This document shows, in pieces, positions 48,996 through 56,884 of a stretch of DNA of 64,000 bases. A program made the translations under genes and the position numbers. Under the pieces are notes generated by a model. That model worked only from the letters and a program-made list of their open reading frames with translations. It was not told the origin of the DNA and ran no database searches. Source of the stretch: JAQBQB01 sp963757185 (GTDB lineage Bacteria; Gemmatimonadota; Gemmatimonadetes; Gemmatimonadales; Gemmatimonadaceae); NCBI GenBank assembly GCA_963757185.1, contig CAVWQI010000002.1, positions 1,269,079-1,333,078 on the forward strand, read 5' to 3'. How positions within the stretch are numbered: the stretch's first letter is position 1; the number at the start of each line of letters is the position of its first letter.

Positions 48996-50231
48996 CTATC
49001 CCGTCTCGGCCTTCGGCTGATTCGCGTCGCGGGTTTCGCGGTGGTCCCGCTCGCCGAGAAACTCACCGAGTGCGGCGAGCGAACCGATATGATCGCAAAC
49101 GATCTTGAGCGTGGCCAACAGCGGCACCGCGAGAAAGGCGCCGGCCACGCCCCAGATCCAAAAGAAGAACGTCAAGCCCACGAAGATGGCGACCGGATTG
49201 AGCGTCAACCGGTGACCCAGCAGCAGCGGGGTCACCAGGTTGGCCTGAATCAGGTTGATCGCGAGGTAGCTCCCGGGAATGAGCAGCGCGTGGCCGACGT
49301 TGTCGAAGTTCGCCAGTCCGGCCAACGCCAAAACGACGACGCCTGTCAGCGCGCCGAGATACGGAACGAATTCGACCGCGACGATCATCGCTCCCCAGAG
49401 GGCCGGCGTCGGCATGCCGAGCGCCCATAGACACAGCCCAACGACGACCCCTTCGGCGACGTTGACGAACAACGCAGTCGACAAATAGGCCGAGACAGCG
49501 GCTTCGATCGCGCGCGCGACGTTGACCGCTCGGCGCTTGTCGCGCAAAGTCGGCAACATCTTGATGAATTTCTGAAGAAAGAGGTCGCCGCCGGCGAGCA
49601 GGAAGTAGAGCAAGACTACGATCTCGACAACCGCGGCGACGAGAATCTGCGTCGTCCCGAGAATGCGTGAGCCGATCGTGGGCTGCGTGCTGACGACGAC
49701 CTGGCGTGGCGGGCGGGCGCCGGCGGAATCTCCGAGTGTGGCCGCCGCCCGCTCGACCTGGCTCGTGGCCTTTTGGAAACGCGCGAGGAACAGCCGTCGC
49801 AGCTTCGTGTTTGCCCGGCCGAGGGTTTCGGGCGCGGAGTTGGCGAGGGTCTGTGCCGGACCGGCGAGCGAGTACACCCCGCCGGCGACACCGCCAACCA
49901 ATATCAGAACCACGAGCGCCGCCCCCGCCGGCGGCGGAATCTTGATCCGCTGCAACACGCGGATGACCGGGCTGAGCAGGAAGTTCAGCAGAACCGCGAA
50001 CACGACGGGCACGAAGAACTCGCGCGCGAAATACATCGTGTACAGGGTCGCGAGCACGGCGAGTACGACCGCGCTTATCGCGAGGGCCGACGGGGTCTCG
50101 GCCGCATTCGCGGTTGGTCCGATCTCGGGAGGCGGTTCGTGCGCGGGCGGGCGATCCACAGCGCTCACATCCATAGCGCTCACATCCAGCGCACCATCCG
50201 TGCCCGAGCGACCACATCTGGGTCGCGCCAT
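48996..50231 (-). CDS. AI-2E family (TqsA/YdiK-like) membrane transporter
   Basis: 411 residues. A Pro-rich cytoplasmic N-terminus is followed by about seven TM helices and the family landmarks NFLLSPVIRVLQRIKIPPPA, LPTLRDKRRAVNVARAIEAA, GLCLWALGMPTPALWGAMIV, EFVPYLGALTG, NLVTPLLLGHRLTLNPVAIF. Members act as carriers or efflux proteins; AI-2 itself is only one proposed substrate. ATG 50231 is the first start; ATG 50174 is possible, since a 15-bp duplication (near 50160-50190) precedes it. Confidence 0.9.
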   Translation of the reverse strand: MARPRCGRSGTDGALDVSAMDVSAVDRPPAHEPPPEIGPTANAAETPSALAISAVVLAVLATLYTMYFAREFFVPVVFAVLLNFLLSPVIRVLQRIKIPPPAGAALVVLILVGGVAGGVYSLAGPAQTLANSAPETLGRANTKLRRLFLARFQKATSQVERAAATLGDSAGARPPRQVVVSTQPTIGSRILGTTQILVAAVVEIVVLLYFLLAGGDLFLQKFIKMLPTLRDKRRAVNVARAIEAAVSAYLSTALFVNVAEGVVVGLCLWALGMPTPALWGAMIVAVEFVPYLGALTGVVVLALAGLANFDNVGHALLIPGSYLAINLIQANLVTPLLLGHRLTLNPVAIFVGLTFFFWIWGVAGAFLAVPLLATLKIVCDHIGSLAALGEFLGERDHRETRDANQPKAETG

Positions 50232-50280
50232 CGACTATCGCCCACGCGCCGAGCCGGCATACACGCGGCCGAGCCGGCAG

Positions 50281-50640
50281 TACACGCGCCCGAACCGCCC
50301 GAGGTCTTCCGCGCGACCGCTCGCAGTATTGCCGATGGTGCCGGCAATACTGCAACGGCTCGCGCTCCAGACCCCGGGCCGTCTCGGTCGCTGCCTCCGC
50401 GCGGGCGCCGCGACGGTGCGTGCGGTTCGAGCGCGCCGCGCGTGGCCGCAGCGGTCTGTGCGCGCGCGCTGGGCGCGACGCGCGGACACGCACGAACGCA
50501 GTTTGTCGTGCGCCGATTCGAGTGAGCGAGCGGGTGGGGCTGTCCGGAGCGGAGCCGTTGCAGTATTGCCGGCAGTTTTGGCAATACTGCGAGCGGTCCG
50601 CGGAGGATAGTCCCACTCCGAGCCCCACCCCGGAACCGAA
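50281..50640. mobile_element. Composite palindromic element, B + A without intact cargo
   Basis: B palindrome at 50300-50377, A palindrome at 50534-50616, same order and inner stems as at 39661-40040. The spacer starts with the same CGTCTCGGTCGCTGCCTCCG flank and shows only degenerate sequence. It fills the 430-bp gap between the transporter and pgm, both minus strand. Confidence 0.75.
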
Positions 50641-50660
50641 CGCCCGCGCGCACGGCCGCG

Positions 50661-52305
50661 CTAACGCGCGAGGGCGGCGTCGACGATCGCTTGCGCCTCG
50701 GCCACGATCCCGTCCAACGCGTCCTTGCCGCGAAAGCTCTCGGCGTAGATCCGGTAGAGGTTCTCGGTTCCCGACGGACGAGCGGCGAACCAGCCGGACG
50801 AGGTGCTGACCTTCACGCCGCCGATCGGGGCGTGGTTCCCGGGCGCCTCGCTGATGACGGACGTCACCTTGTCGCCGGCCAGTTCGGTGCAGCGCACGTC
50901 CTTCGGCGTCAACGATGCCAGTCGTTTCTTCTGTTCCGCAGTCGCGGGCGCCTCGACGCGATCGAAGGCTGGCTCGCCGAACTCGCGTGTCAGGTCGGCG
51001 TAGAGCTCTCCCGGATCGCGGCCGGCCGTGGCCGTGATCTCGGCCGAGAGCAGGGCGAGCGCGATTCCGTCCTTGTCGGTCGTCCACGTCGTTCCGTCGC
51101 GACGCAGGAGTGACGCGCCGGCGCTCTCCTCGCCGCCGAAGCCGAGCGTTCCGTTTCCGAGACCATCGACGAACCACTTGAAGCCGACCGGTACCTCGTG
51201 CAACCGGCGGCCGAGCTTCGCGGCGATACGATCGATCATGCTGGTGCTCACCACAGTCTTGCCAACGCCGGCGTCGACCGGCCAAGCCGGCCGATGCTCG
51301 AAGAGGTGCAGAACGGCAACGGACAAATAGTGATTGGGCGGCAGGAGCCCGGCGCTCGCCGCGACGATGCCGTGACGATCGTGATCGGTGTCGCACGCGC
51401 AGGCGACGTCGAACTTGTCCTTCAGCCCGATCAGCCGTCGCATCGCGTAAGGCGATGACGGGTCCATCCTGATCTTGCCGTCCCAATCCACCGTCATGAA
51501 GCGGAACGTCTCGTCCACGACGTCGCTCACGACGGTGAGGTCGAGACGATAGTGATCCGCGATGGGGGCCCAGTAGTGCACGCCGGCGCCGCCGAGCGGG
51601 TCGACCCCGATTCGAACGCCCGCGTCGCGAATCGCGTCCATGTCGACGACGGCGGCCAGATCGCGGACGTAGGCGTCGAGGTAGTCGAAGCGGTGCGTCG
51701 TATCGGCGCGCAGCGCTCTCTCATATGGTATGCGCTTCACGCCGTCGAGGCCGCCCTCCAGAAGCTGATTGGCCAGCCGTTCGATCCACGTGGTGACGTT
51801 TGTGTCGGCCGGTCCGCCGTTGGGCGTGTTGTACTTGAAGCCGCCATCACCCGGCGGATTGTGCGACGGCGTGATCACGATGCCGTCGGCCAAGCCGGTC
51901 GTCCGCCCGCGGTTGTAGCCGAGTATGGCGTGCGACACGACTGGCGTCGGGGTGTACTCGTCGTGCGGGGCGAGCATGATGTCGACGCCATTCGCCGCAA
52001 GCACTTCCACGGCGGTGGCGCACGCCGGCTGCGACAGCGCGTGCGTGTCGACGCCGAGAAAGAGCGGACCGTCGATGAGCGCTTGGCGCCGATACTGGAC
52101 GATCGCCTGGCTGATCGCGAGCACGTGAGCTTCGTTGAAGCTCCGGTCGAACGCCGAACCGCGGTGGCCCGACGTGCCGAACGCGATCCGCTCGGCTGGC
52201 ACGGTGGGGTCGGGGACGAGGGCGTAATACGCCGTGACGAGCTTCGCCACGTCGAGCAGCGATTCCGGCGATGGGGGGAAGCCCGGCGAGCGGACTGATT
52301 CTCAC
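50661..52305 (-). CDS. pgm: Phosphoglucomutase (alpha-D-glucose phosphate-specific), frameshift near the N-terminus
   Basis: Interconverts glucose 1-phosphate and glucose 6-phosphate. The frame 50661-52250 carries all domains: FGTSGHRGSAFDRSFNEAHV, active-site Ser in ITPSHNPPGDGGFKYN, metal loop CDTDHDRHG (usually DPDxDR; here DTDHDR), sugar loop GGEESAGAS, and phosphate-binding RPSGTENLYR. The expected first residues (MRISPLAGLPP, then SPESLLDV) start at GTG 52305 in another frame. The two join if the run of six G at 52273-52278 (plus strand) had five. Translation from the GTG at 52250 would still give a nearly complete enzyme. Confidence 0.9.
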
Positions 52306-52539
52306 GGGAGCGTTGACTTCGATCGTGGCTTCATTGAGATGACGTTCGAACTCGTTGCGCCGAGCGTGTATCTCCGCGGTTCACGCGAGCCCTGCCTCGA
52401 GCGTGAGCTTGAGCAGGAGCCATGAGCCACGAGGTTTCGTTGTTGCTCAAGGCTCTTGCTCCAGCTCTTGCTCACGGCAGGGCTCGACTCCGCCGCGGCG
52501 ATGCCCGCTGGCGGATAGAACCCGGAACGATCTCACCGA

Positions 52540-52770
52540 CTACTTCGACCGATCGCGCAGGTATTGGCGGAGCGCCCGGTTCACGGCACCCTCGCTGCGA
52601 AACGCCTTCGCCAGATCCGGGTCGAGCAGGACGAGATACGTTCCGGGGGGCACTCGCTTGGCATACTTGCCGCGCACGCCGCCGCTGAAGTCATACTGCG
52701 CCCGCAACGGCTCGACGGCTCGCCGACGTGCTTTCGCTTGGTCGCTCGCGCGCTTAGACGTCTTCTTCAT
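52540..52770 (-). CDS. Putative antitoxin of a BrnT-type pair
   Basis: About 76 residues from ATG 52770, preceded by the strong GAGGAGGAAGT. A Lys/Arg-rich N-terminus is followed by QYDFSGGVRGKYAKRVPPGT and LVLLDPDLAKAFRSEGAVNR, ending with a helix. This layout is found in short proteins encoded next to BrnT-like toxins. The start overlaps the toxin pseudogene by 17 bp. With the toxin gene damaged, the antitoxin appears orphaned. Confidence 0.7.
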   Translation of the reverse strand: MKKTSKRASDQAKARRRAVEPLRAQYDFSGGVRGKYAKRVPPGTYLVLLDPDLAKAFRSEGAVNRALRQYLRDRSK

Positions 52771-52947
52771 ACTTCCTCCTCTCGCGTCGAGTGGCGACTC
52801 GGGCACCGATGATCCGGATCTCGTCGCCGTAGTCGGCGTGACTGACGACGAGCAACCGCTGCCAGACGGACATGCCCATGAGCTTACCCCGTGCTTTCGC
52901 AAGTTGGAAGCGGCCTTGAGGAGATCCCACGAGAACCGAAGGGCCAT
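52754..52947 (-). pseudogene. BrnT-type toxin remnant with internal deletion and frameshift
   Basis: The first 20 codons (MALRFSWDLLKAASNLRKHG) are a good BrnT start, WDxxKAxxNxxKHG. The end, in another frame (LLVVSHADYGDEIRIIGARV, ATRRERRKYEE), is the normal BrnT C-terminus. The middle 25-30 codons (the VSFEEA...DP.. region of the family) are absent and the frames do not match. A BrnT RNase fold could not form. Confidence 0.75.
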
Positions 52948-53021
52948 TCGACAGCATCGATCGAATGGCGACCTGGAGCGTCATCGTTTCCCTTCAACCT
53001 GAGTCGGAACAACGCTGCCGC

Positions 53022-53255
53022 TCACAGTTCCTTGATTGCGGCCCGCCAAACCTCAGCGTCGCCAAGTCGTATCGCCGCATCGATGCCTACGTTCTCGAGC
53101 AGAAGGCCGAGGAGCAGAAGGCGCTGTTCGTCATCCCAGAACAGCTTCCCATCCGACATCTCGAACTTCTCGGGCGTGAGCTCCCACCTTCCGTCCGCCT
53201 CGCCATCGTCCCACCCTCGCCCTGTTCGGCGAATGTCCCAAGCTACGTGACGCAT
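53022..53255 (-). CDS. Conserved short protein of unknown function
   Basis: About 77 residues from ATG 53255 with GGAGGAG upstream. The C-terminal block DGRWELTPEKFEMSDGKLFW, then DDEQRLLLLGLLLENVGIDA, then AIRLGDAEVWRAA has the look of a small acidic helical family common in bacterial genomes, often next to PIN or other toxin-like genes. It sits 74 bp upstream of the BrnT remnant on the same strand. Function unknown. Confidence 0.65.
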   Translation of the reverse strand: MRHVAWDIRRTGRGWDDGEADGRWELTPEKFEMSDGKLFWDDEQRLLLLGLLLENVGIDAAIRLGDAEVWRAAIKEL

Positions 53256-54023
53256 TCGGCGCTCCTCTGGAGGAGGGGAGCCGAGCGTACGCTCGGCGAG
53301 CACGCCGAGTCAAGAGCAAGCACGCAATGAGAAGCATCCGTTGGCGGCGCTCGCTTGAGCAAAGTGAACGGGGGCATGGCCGAGGCGGCGGATCCGCTGG
53401 CTGAGCGCACCGTCGGAATCGCGCGCGCGTCGGCTCCCATGTGCGATTGGCATGGCGAGGTGATCGAAGAATCCAATCGCGTGACCACAGCGGAAAACGC
53501 AGCAAAGCGAGCGTGAAATTTCAGTTGACGCGGCGCGACGATGCGATGGCTGTCGTCTCCAATACGCTGATCGTTGCGAGCACTCGCCCGACGCGCCCAT
53601 TCGGTGCGTTGACCCTTTGAACCGATCGGGAGACCGCTCACTTCTGTGCGTCGCCCGTCGCAACCGATTCAACGGTCGGCGAGCGGGCTCACGTGGTCGA
53701 GCGATCGAACGACGCAGCCCGTATGGAACGGAGCTGTGATCGGTGCGGAACAGTGGAATTCGCGCGCGGTCGGACCGCGATCAAGACGAGAATAGCCCGT
53801 GGCTACGCGGCGCGGGTCATGGGGCGAAGGGAAAGTGAGTTGGCTGCTCGGAAATGTCCGGCGGCTGATCGGCCCCCCTCCCCCCGACAACCAGGACCGG
53901 CGGCAGCCTCGGCGACATCAACCTCTCTACTTGGGTAATAGCGCCGACCCCTGTTTTGGCGTCACTCGCACCCTTCGGCGCGGCGACTCTTCAACCATGC
54001 TCTCGGCTGACAACGGAACGCGG
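53256..54023. other. Gene-poor stretch, nothing identified
   Basis: 768 bp without a convincing gene. Several open frames exist on both strands but their translations are Arg/Ser/Pro-rich, have no recognisable motif and lack ribosome-binding sites. Base composition is slightly less GC-rich than neighbouring genes. It may be decayed sequence next to the toxin remnant. Confidence 0.5.
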
Positions 54024-55001
54024 TCAACCGATCACGACAAGTCCACGAAGGTTGTTCGGCGTCGCAGCGTATCGCGCCATGATGCGCCAACTAACGCCGG
54101 CGTCATTCGACCAATGCACGCCGCGTTCGTCGGCGGCCCACAAATCTCCCGCCGCTTTGCCGGCCGCGATCAGGGGCGCGATTGTGTTCGGCGGATCGGG
54201 CCATCCGTCTCTCACGCGCTCCCAAGGCCCGCTTCCGTCGCGCCGATACAAGCGGCCGTCGGATACGCCGGCTGCGTAGGCCGAGCGTGGGCCGGACGAA
54301 GCGGAAACGATGACTACGTTGCGGTGAAGGGGGTCGATCGCGACGCTGCGCAGATAGCCGACGTCGAGACCGTCCTCCGGTGACCGCCACGTCGTGCCGC
54401 CGTCGTCGCTCTCGAAGTAGCCGTCGCCCGCGGCGACGCGAAGCGAAGTCGGCGCGTCAGGGTGGATCGCCAGCTCGTGTGTGTCCCACGGTCCGCCCTT
54501 CACGCGGTCGTGCCAACTGTGGCCGCCGTCCAATGTCGACACGAGCGCGCCAGCCTCGATCGCGACCCAAAGCCGGTCGGCGTCGCGCGGGTGACATGCG
54601 ATCCACCTGACATGATGCGTATCCGGTTTGGGAGGGAACGACCACTCGGGCGAAGACGGCAGTGTTTCCAAGGGATGCGTCTCCTCCCAGGTCTCGCCGC
54701 CGTTCTCCGAACGCCATACCTCACTCGGCTCCATGCCCACCCAAACGAGATCCGGCCGAGCAGGGCTCGCGGCGATCGACATGATTCGTCGTCCCTCGAG
54801 CCCGATGCCGCGCCACGAGGCGCCGCCGTCGTCGCTTCGAAACGCTCCGCCGCGCTGGGTGCCACACCACGCGCGTCCCGTCGCGGAGTCCGCGGTGATG
54901 CACGTTGGGCGATCGCCCAAGCCCGTGCTCGGCGACATTGTGCCGCGGTTGGCGTCGACCACGAGCACCGTGCTTTCGGTGGCGACGAGAATCGTTGTCA
55001 T
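54024..55001 (-). CDS. BNR/sortilin-like beta-propeller protein, cytoplasmic
   Basis: About 325 residues from ATG 55001 (MTTILVATESTVLVVDANRG). Repeated Asp-box blades: SDDGGASWRGIG, SENGGETWEETH, TLDGGHSWHDRV, SDDGGTTWRSPE, SNDAGVSWRIMA. No signal peptide, unlike the two large sortilin-type proteins. The family includes exo-sialidase-like propellers without known activity. Divergent from the sigma factor gene across 530 bp. Confidence 0.85.
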   Translation of the reverse strand: MTTILVATESTVLVVDANRGTMSPSTGLGDRPTCITADSATGRAWCGTQRGGAFRSDDGGASWRGIGLEGRRIMSIAASPARPDLVWVGMEPSEVWRSENGGETWEETHPLETLPSSPEWSFPPKPDTHHVRWIACHPRDADRLWVAIEAGALVSTLDGGHSWHDRVKGGPWDTHELAIHPDAPTSLRVAAGDGYFESDDGGTTWRSPEDGLDVGYLRSVAIDPLHRNVVIVSASSGPRSAYAAGVSDGRLYRRDGSGPWERVRDGWPDPPNTIAPLIAAGKAAGDLWAADERGVHWSNDAGVSWRIMARYAATPNNLRGLVVIG

Positions 55002-55086
55002 GAGATTCGCAGGCTCGGACAAGTTCGCGTTGGCGTTGCGCTCGGGGTGACGGCGCCGCAACCGCGGAACTTCGCCCCCCTATTAG

Positions 55087-55242
55087 TAAATTGCCGTCGA
55101 CGCGCTTTTGCTACCGCGATGGTGTGCGGCATGTGAAAACACTCGTTTTCGCGGCAACAGCGTCAGGCGAGCGTCAATCGCCCGCGAAAATCCGTCGGCC
55201 AAAGAGGACAATTGGTAGCAAATCGCGGCCCGCGGCAATTAA
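55087..55242. repeat. Long inverted repeat in the divergent region before the sigma factor gene
   Basis: Two 29-bp arms at 55087-55115 and 55214-55242 pair at both ends (AATTGCCG with CGGCAATT, TTTGCTACC with GGTAGCAAA), with a mismatched middle. A small hairpin (GAAAAC-ACTC-GTTTTC) lies in between. It could be a pair of operators or a small MITE-like insertion. Confidence 0.5.
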
Positions 55243-55344
55243 TAGGTAGAGGGGCGGGAGACACCCTTTCAATCCGGCGATCGCCAAACGCCGTCGTTCG
55301 TGCAGTTGAGTCGTGCGTGCACACGGAGGCAGCGCCGAGACGGT

Positions 55345-55425
55345 CCGGGGTCTGGAGCGCGAGCCGAGGCAGTATTGCCGGGCAGTGTCGGCAATACTGC
55401 ACTGGTCGCGCGGAAGACCTCGGGC
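55345..55425. repeat. Single B palindrome, inverted orientation
   Basis: Reverse-oriented B: right arm GGGGTCTGGAGCGCGAGCC, inner stem CAGTATTGCC / GGCAATACTG, left arm GGTCGCGCGGAAGACCTC. Its outer flank (GCCGCCCGAGG on the other strand) is kept; no A palindrome or cargo follows. It lies about 110 bp before the sigma factor start. Confidence 0.75.
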
Positions 55426-55534
55426 GGCTCGGCGCGTGTGAGTCCGCGCGGAAGACCGCGTCCGCTACTTCGCCGAGCGTCGAGGGGTTGCCGAGGCACG
55501 GTCGCCCCGCACTCCTTGCGCAATTCCATCCGAG

Positions 55535-56290
55535 ATGTCCGATTCACATTCCACGATGACCGTGGACCCCAGAAGCGTCGATGGCGCCGGCCGCGGCGCG
55601 GCCTATGGTCCGCCTACGCCCGCGCACCAGCGCACACCGTCGTCCGAGCTTCGGGCCATCCTGGAGCCCGGCGACGCTCGCGCGCGCGAAGCCGCGTGGG
55701 ACGACTTCGTCGCGCGACACAGCCGGCTCTTTCTGCACATGGCCAGGCTCGTGATGCCCGATCGCGACGGTACCATGGACGCGTACGCGTACCTCCTCGA
55801 GGAGCTTAGGCGCGACGATTTCCGTGCCCTGCGCGCCTACACCCCGGACAATAGAAGCCGGCTGACCACATGGCTCGCGGTCATCGCCCGGCGAACGAGC
55901 GTGGATTTCTATCGGCGGCGCTACGGCCGCCTCCGAGGGGAAGGGCTGGCTCGACACGTTCAGGCGGCACGCGCGGCGCGGCGGAGTCTCGTGCTTTTGC
56001 CGACATGGACGACGCCGCCGAACGACATTCCGGATCCGGTAAGCCAGAATCCTGAGAACCACCTTCGAGCGGCGGAGCTCCAACACGCCCTCGAGGCCGA
56101 GCGTGCGAAGCTTTCGCCCGCGGACCGGCTGCTGCTGCAACTTCGATTCGACGAAGACCTTTCGGCGTCGGCGATTGCATCGATCCTCGGTCTGCCGTCG
56201 CCGTTTCACGTCTACCGCCGCCTGAAAACCGTTTGCGACGAGCTTCGTCGCCGTCTCACGGTCCGCGGCATCGAGGGGAGCGCACCGTGA
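55535..56290 (+). CDS. Sigma-70 family (ECF-like) RNA polymerase sigma factor
   Basis: 251 residues. Region 2 (about 60-130) includes WDDFVARHSRLFLHMARLVM and NRSRLTTWLAVIARRTSVDF; region 4 (about 185-245) includes LSPADRLLLQLRFDEDLSAS and IASILGLPSPFHVYRRLKTV. A disordered N-terminal extension of about 40 residues precedes region 2. The stop overlaps the GTG of a zf-HC2 anti-sigma gene, the usual sigma/anti-sigma pairing. Probably controls the whole downstream operon with the CHAT lipoprotein. Confidence 0.85.
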   Translation: MSDSHSTMTVDPRSVDGAGRGAAYGPPTPAHQRTPSSELRAILEPGDARAREAAWDDFVARHSRLFLHMARLVMPDRDGTMDAYAYLLEELRRDDFRALRAYTPDNRSRLTTWLAVIARRTSVDFYRRRYGRLRGEGLARHVQAARAARRSLVLLPTWTTPPNDIPDPVSQNPENHLRAAELQHALEAERAKLSPADRLLLQLRFDEDLSASAIASILGLPSPFHVYRRLKTVCDELRRRLTVRGIEGSAP

Positions 56291-56884
56291 GAGCGACGTC
56301 ACAACACCTCTCGAGCGCGCAGGTCGCCGATCTCCTGGATGAACGGCTCCATCCTGGCGATCGCGACGCCGTCATCGCGCACCTCTCGGCGTGCGCCGAG
56401 TGCCGGCGCGAGGTCGCGGAGCTGAAGAGCGCGTTGCCGCACGTCGACGAGCGCCGGCCACGCGCCGCATGGCTGATGGCGGGGGGGGCAGGACTGGCCG
56501 CGGCCGCGCTGGTCGCCTTCGCGGTGGCCCCGCGATACATGGACCGGCGAGTGTTGACAGCCGACATTCCAAGCGCGACGCGAACGGCCGCCGAATCGTC
56601 GAGCGTGGAATCGGCCGCACGCATCAGCGTCGTTGAACCAACAGCGCTGTCTCGCGGCGCAGCCTTCACATGGAAGTCGGTCGGCGCCGAGGCGTCGTAC
56701 AAGCTCACGGTGCAGGACGCGGCCGGCACGGTGCTGTGGGCGACTACGGTGGCGGACACTACGGCTTCGCTTCCGGCGAACGTCACGCTGACGCCGGGCA
56801 CGGAGCTACTTCTGGTCGGTCGACGCACGGCTTTCCGACGGAAGCAGCGCGAGGAGCGGCGCGCACTCGTTCACCGCTCGGTGA
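56287..56884 (+). CDS. Zinc-finger (zf-HC2) membrane anti-sigma factor, frameshifted near its end
   Basis: Residues about 20-50 carry the HxxxCxxC zinc finger (AHLSACAECRREV), followed by a TM helix (AAWLMAGGAGLAAAALVAF) and an outer beta-sandwich domain (FTWKSVGAEASYKLTVQDAA). At about 56806 one extra base breaks the frame; skipping it gives the natural ending TEYFWSVDARLSDGSSARSG, then AHSFTAR, stopping at 56884 where the next ATG overlaps (TGATG). The GTG start at 56287 overlaps the sigma stop. Presumably holds the sigma factor at the membrane until a signal is sensed outside. Confidence 0.75.

Noticed and set aside
49063..51486. Long minus-strand open frame (807 codons) across transporter and pgm
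   Set aside because: Out-of-frame shadow of the AI-2E and pgm genes, running through a palindromic element.
53310..54383. Several open frames of 70-190 codons in the 53.3-54.4 kb gap
   Set aside because: No ribosome-binding sites, no recognisable domains, Arg/Ser-rich composition typical of non-coding frames in GC-rich DNA.
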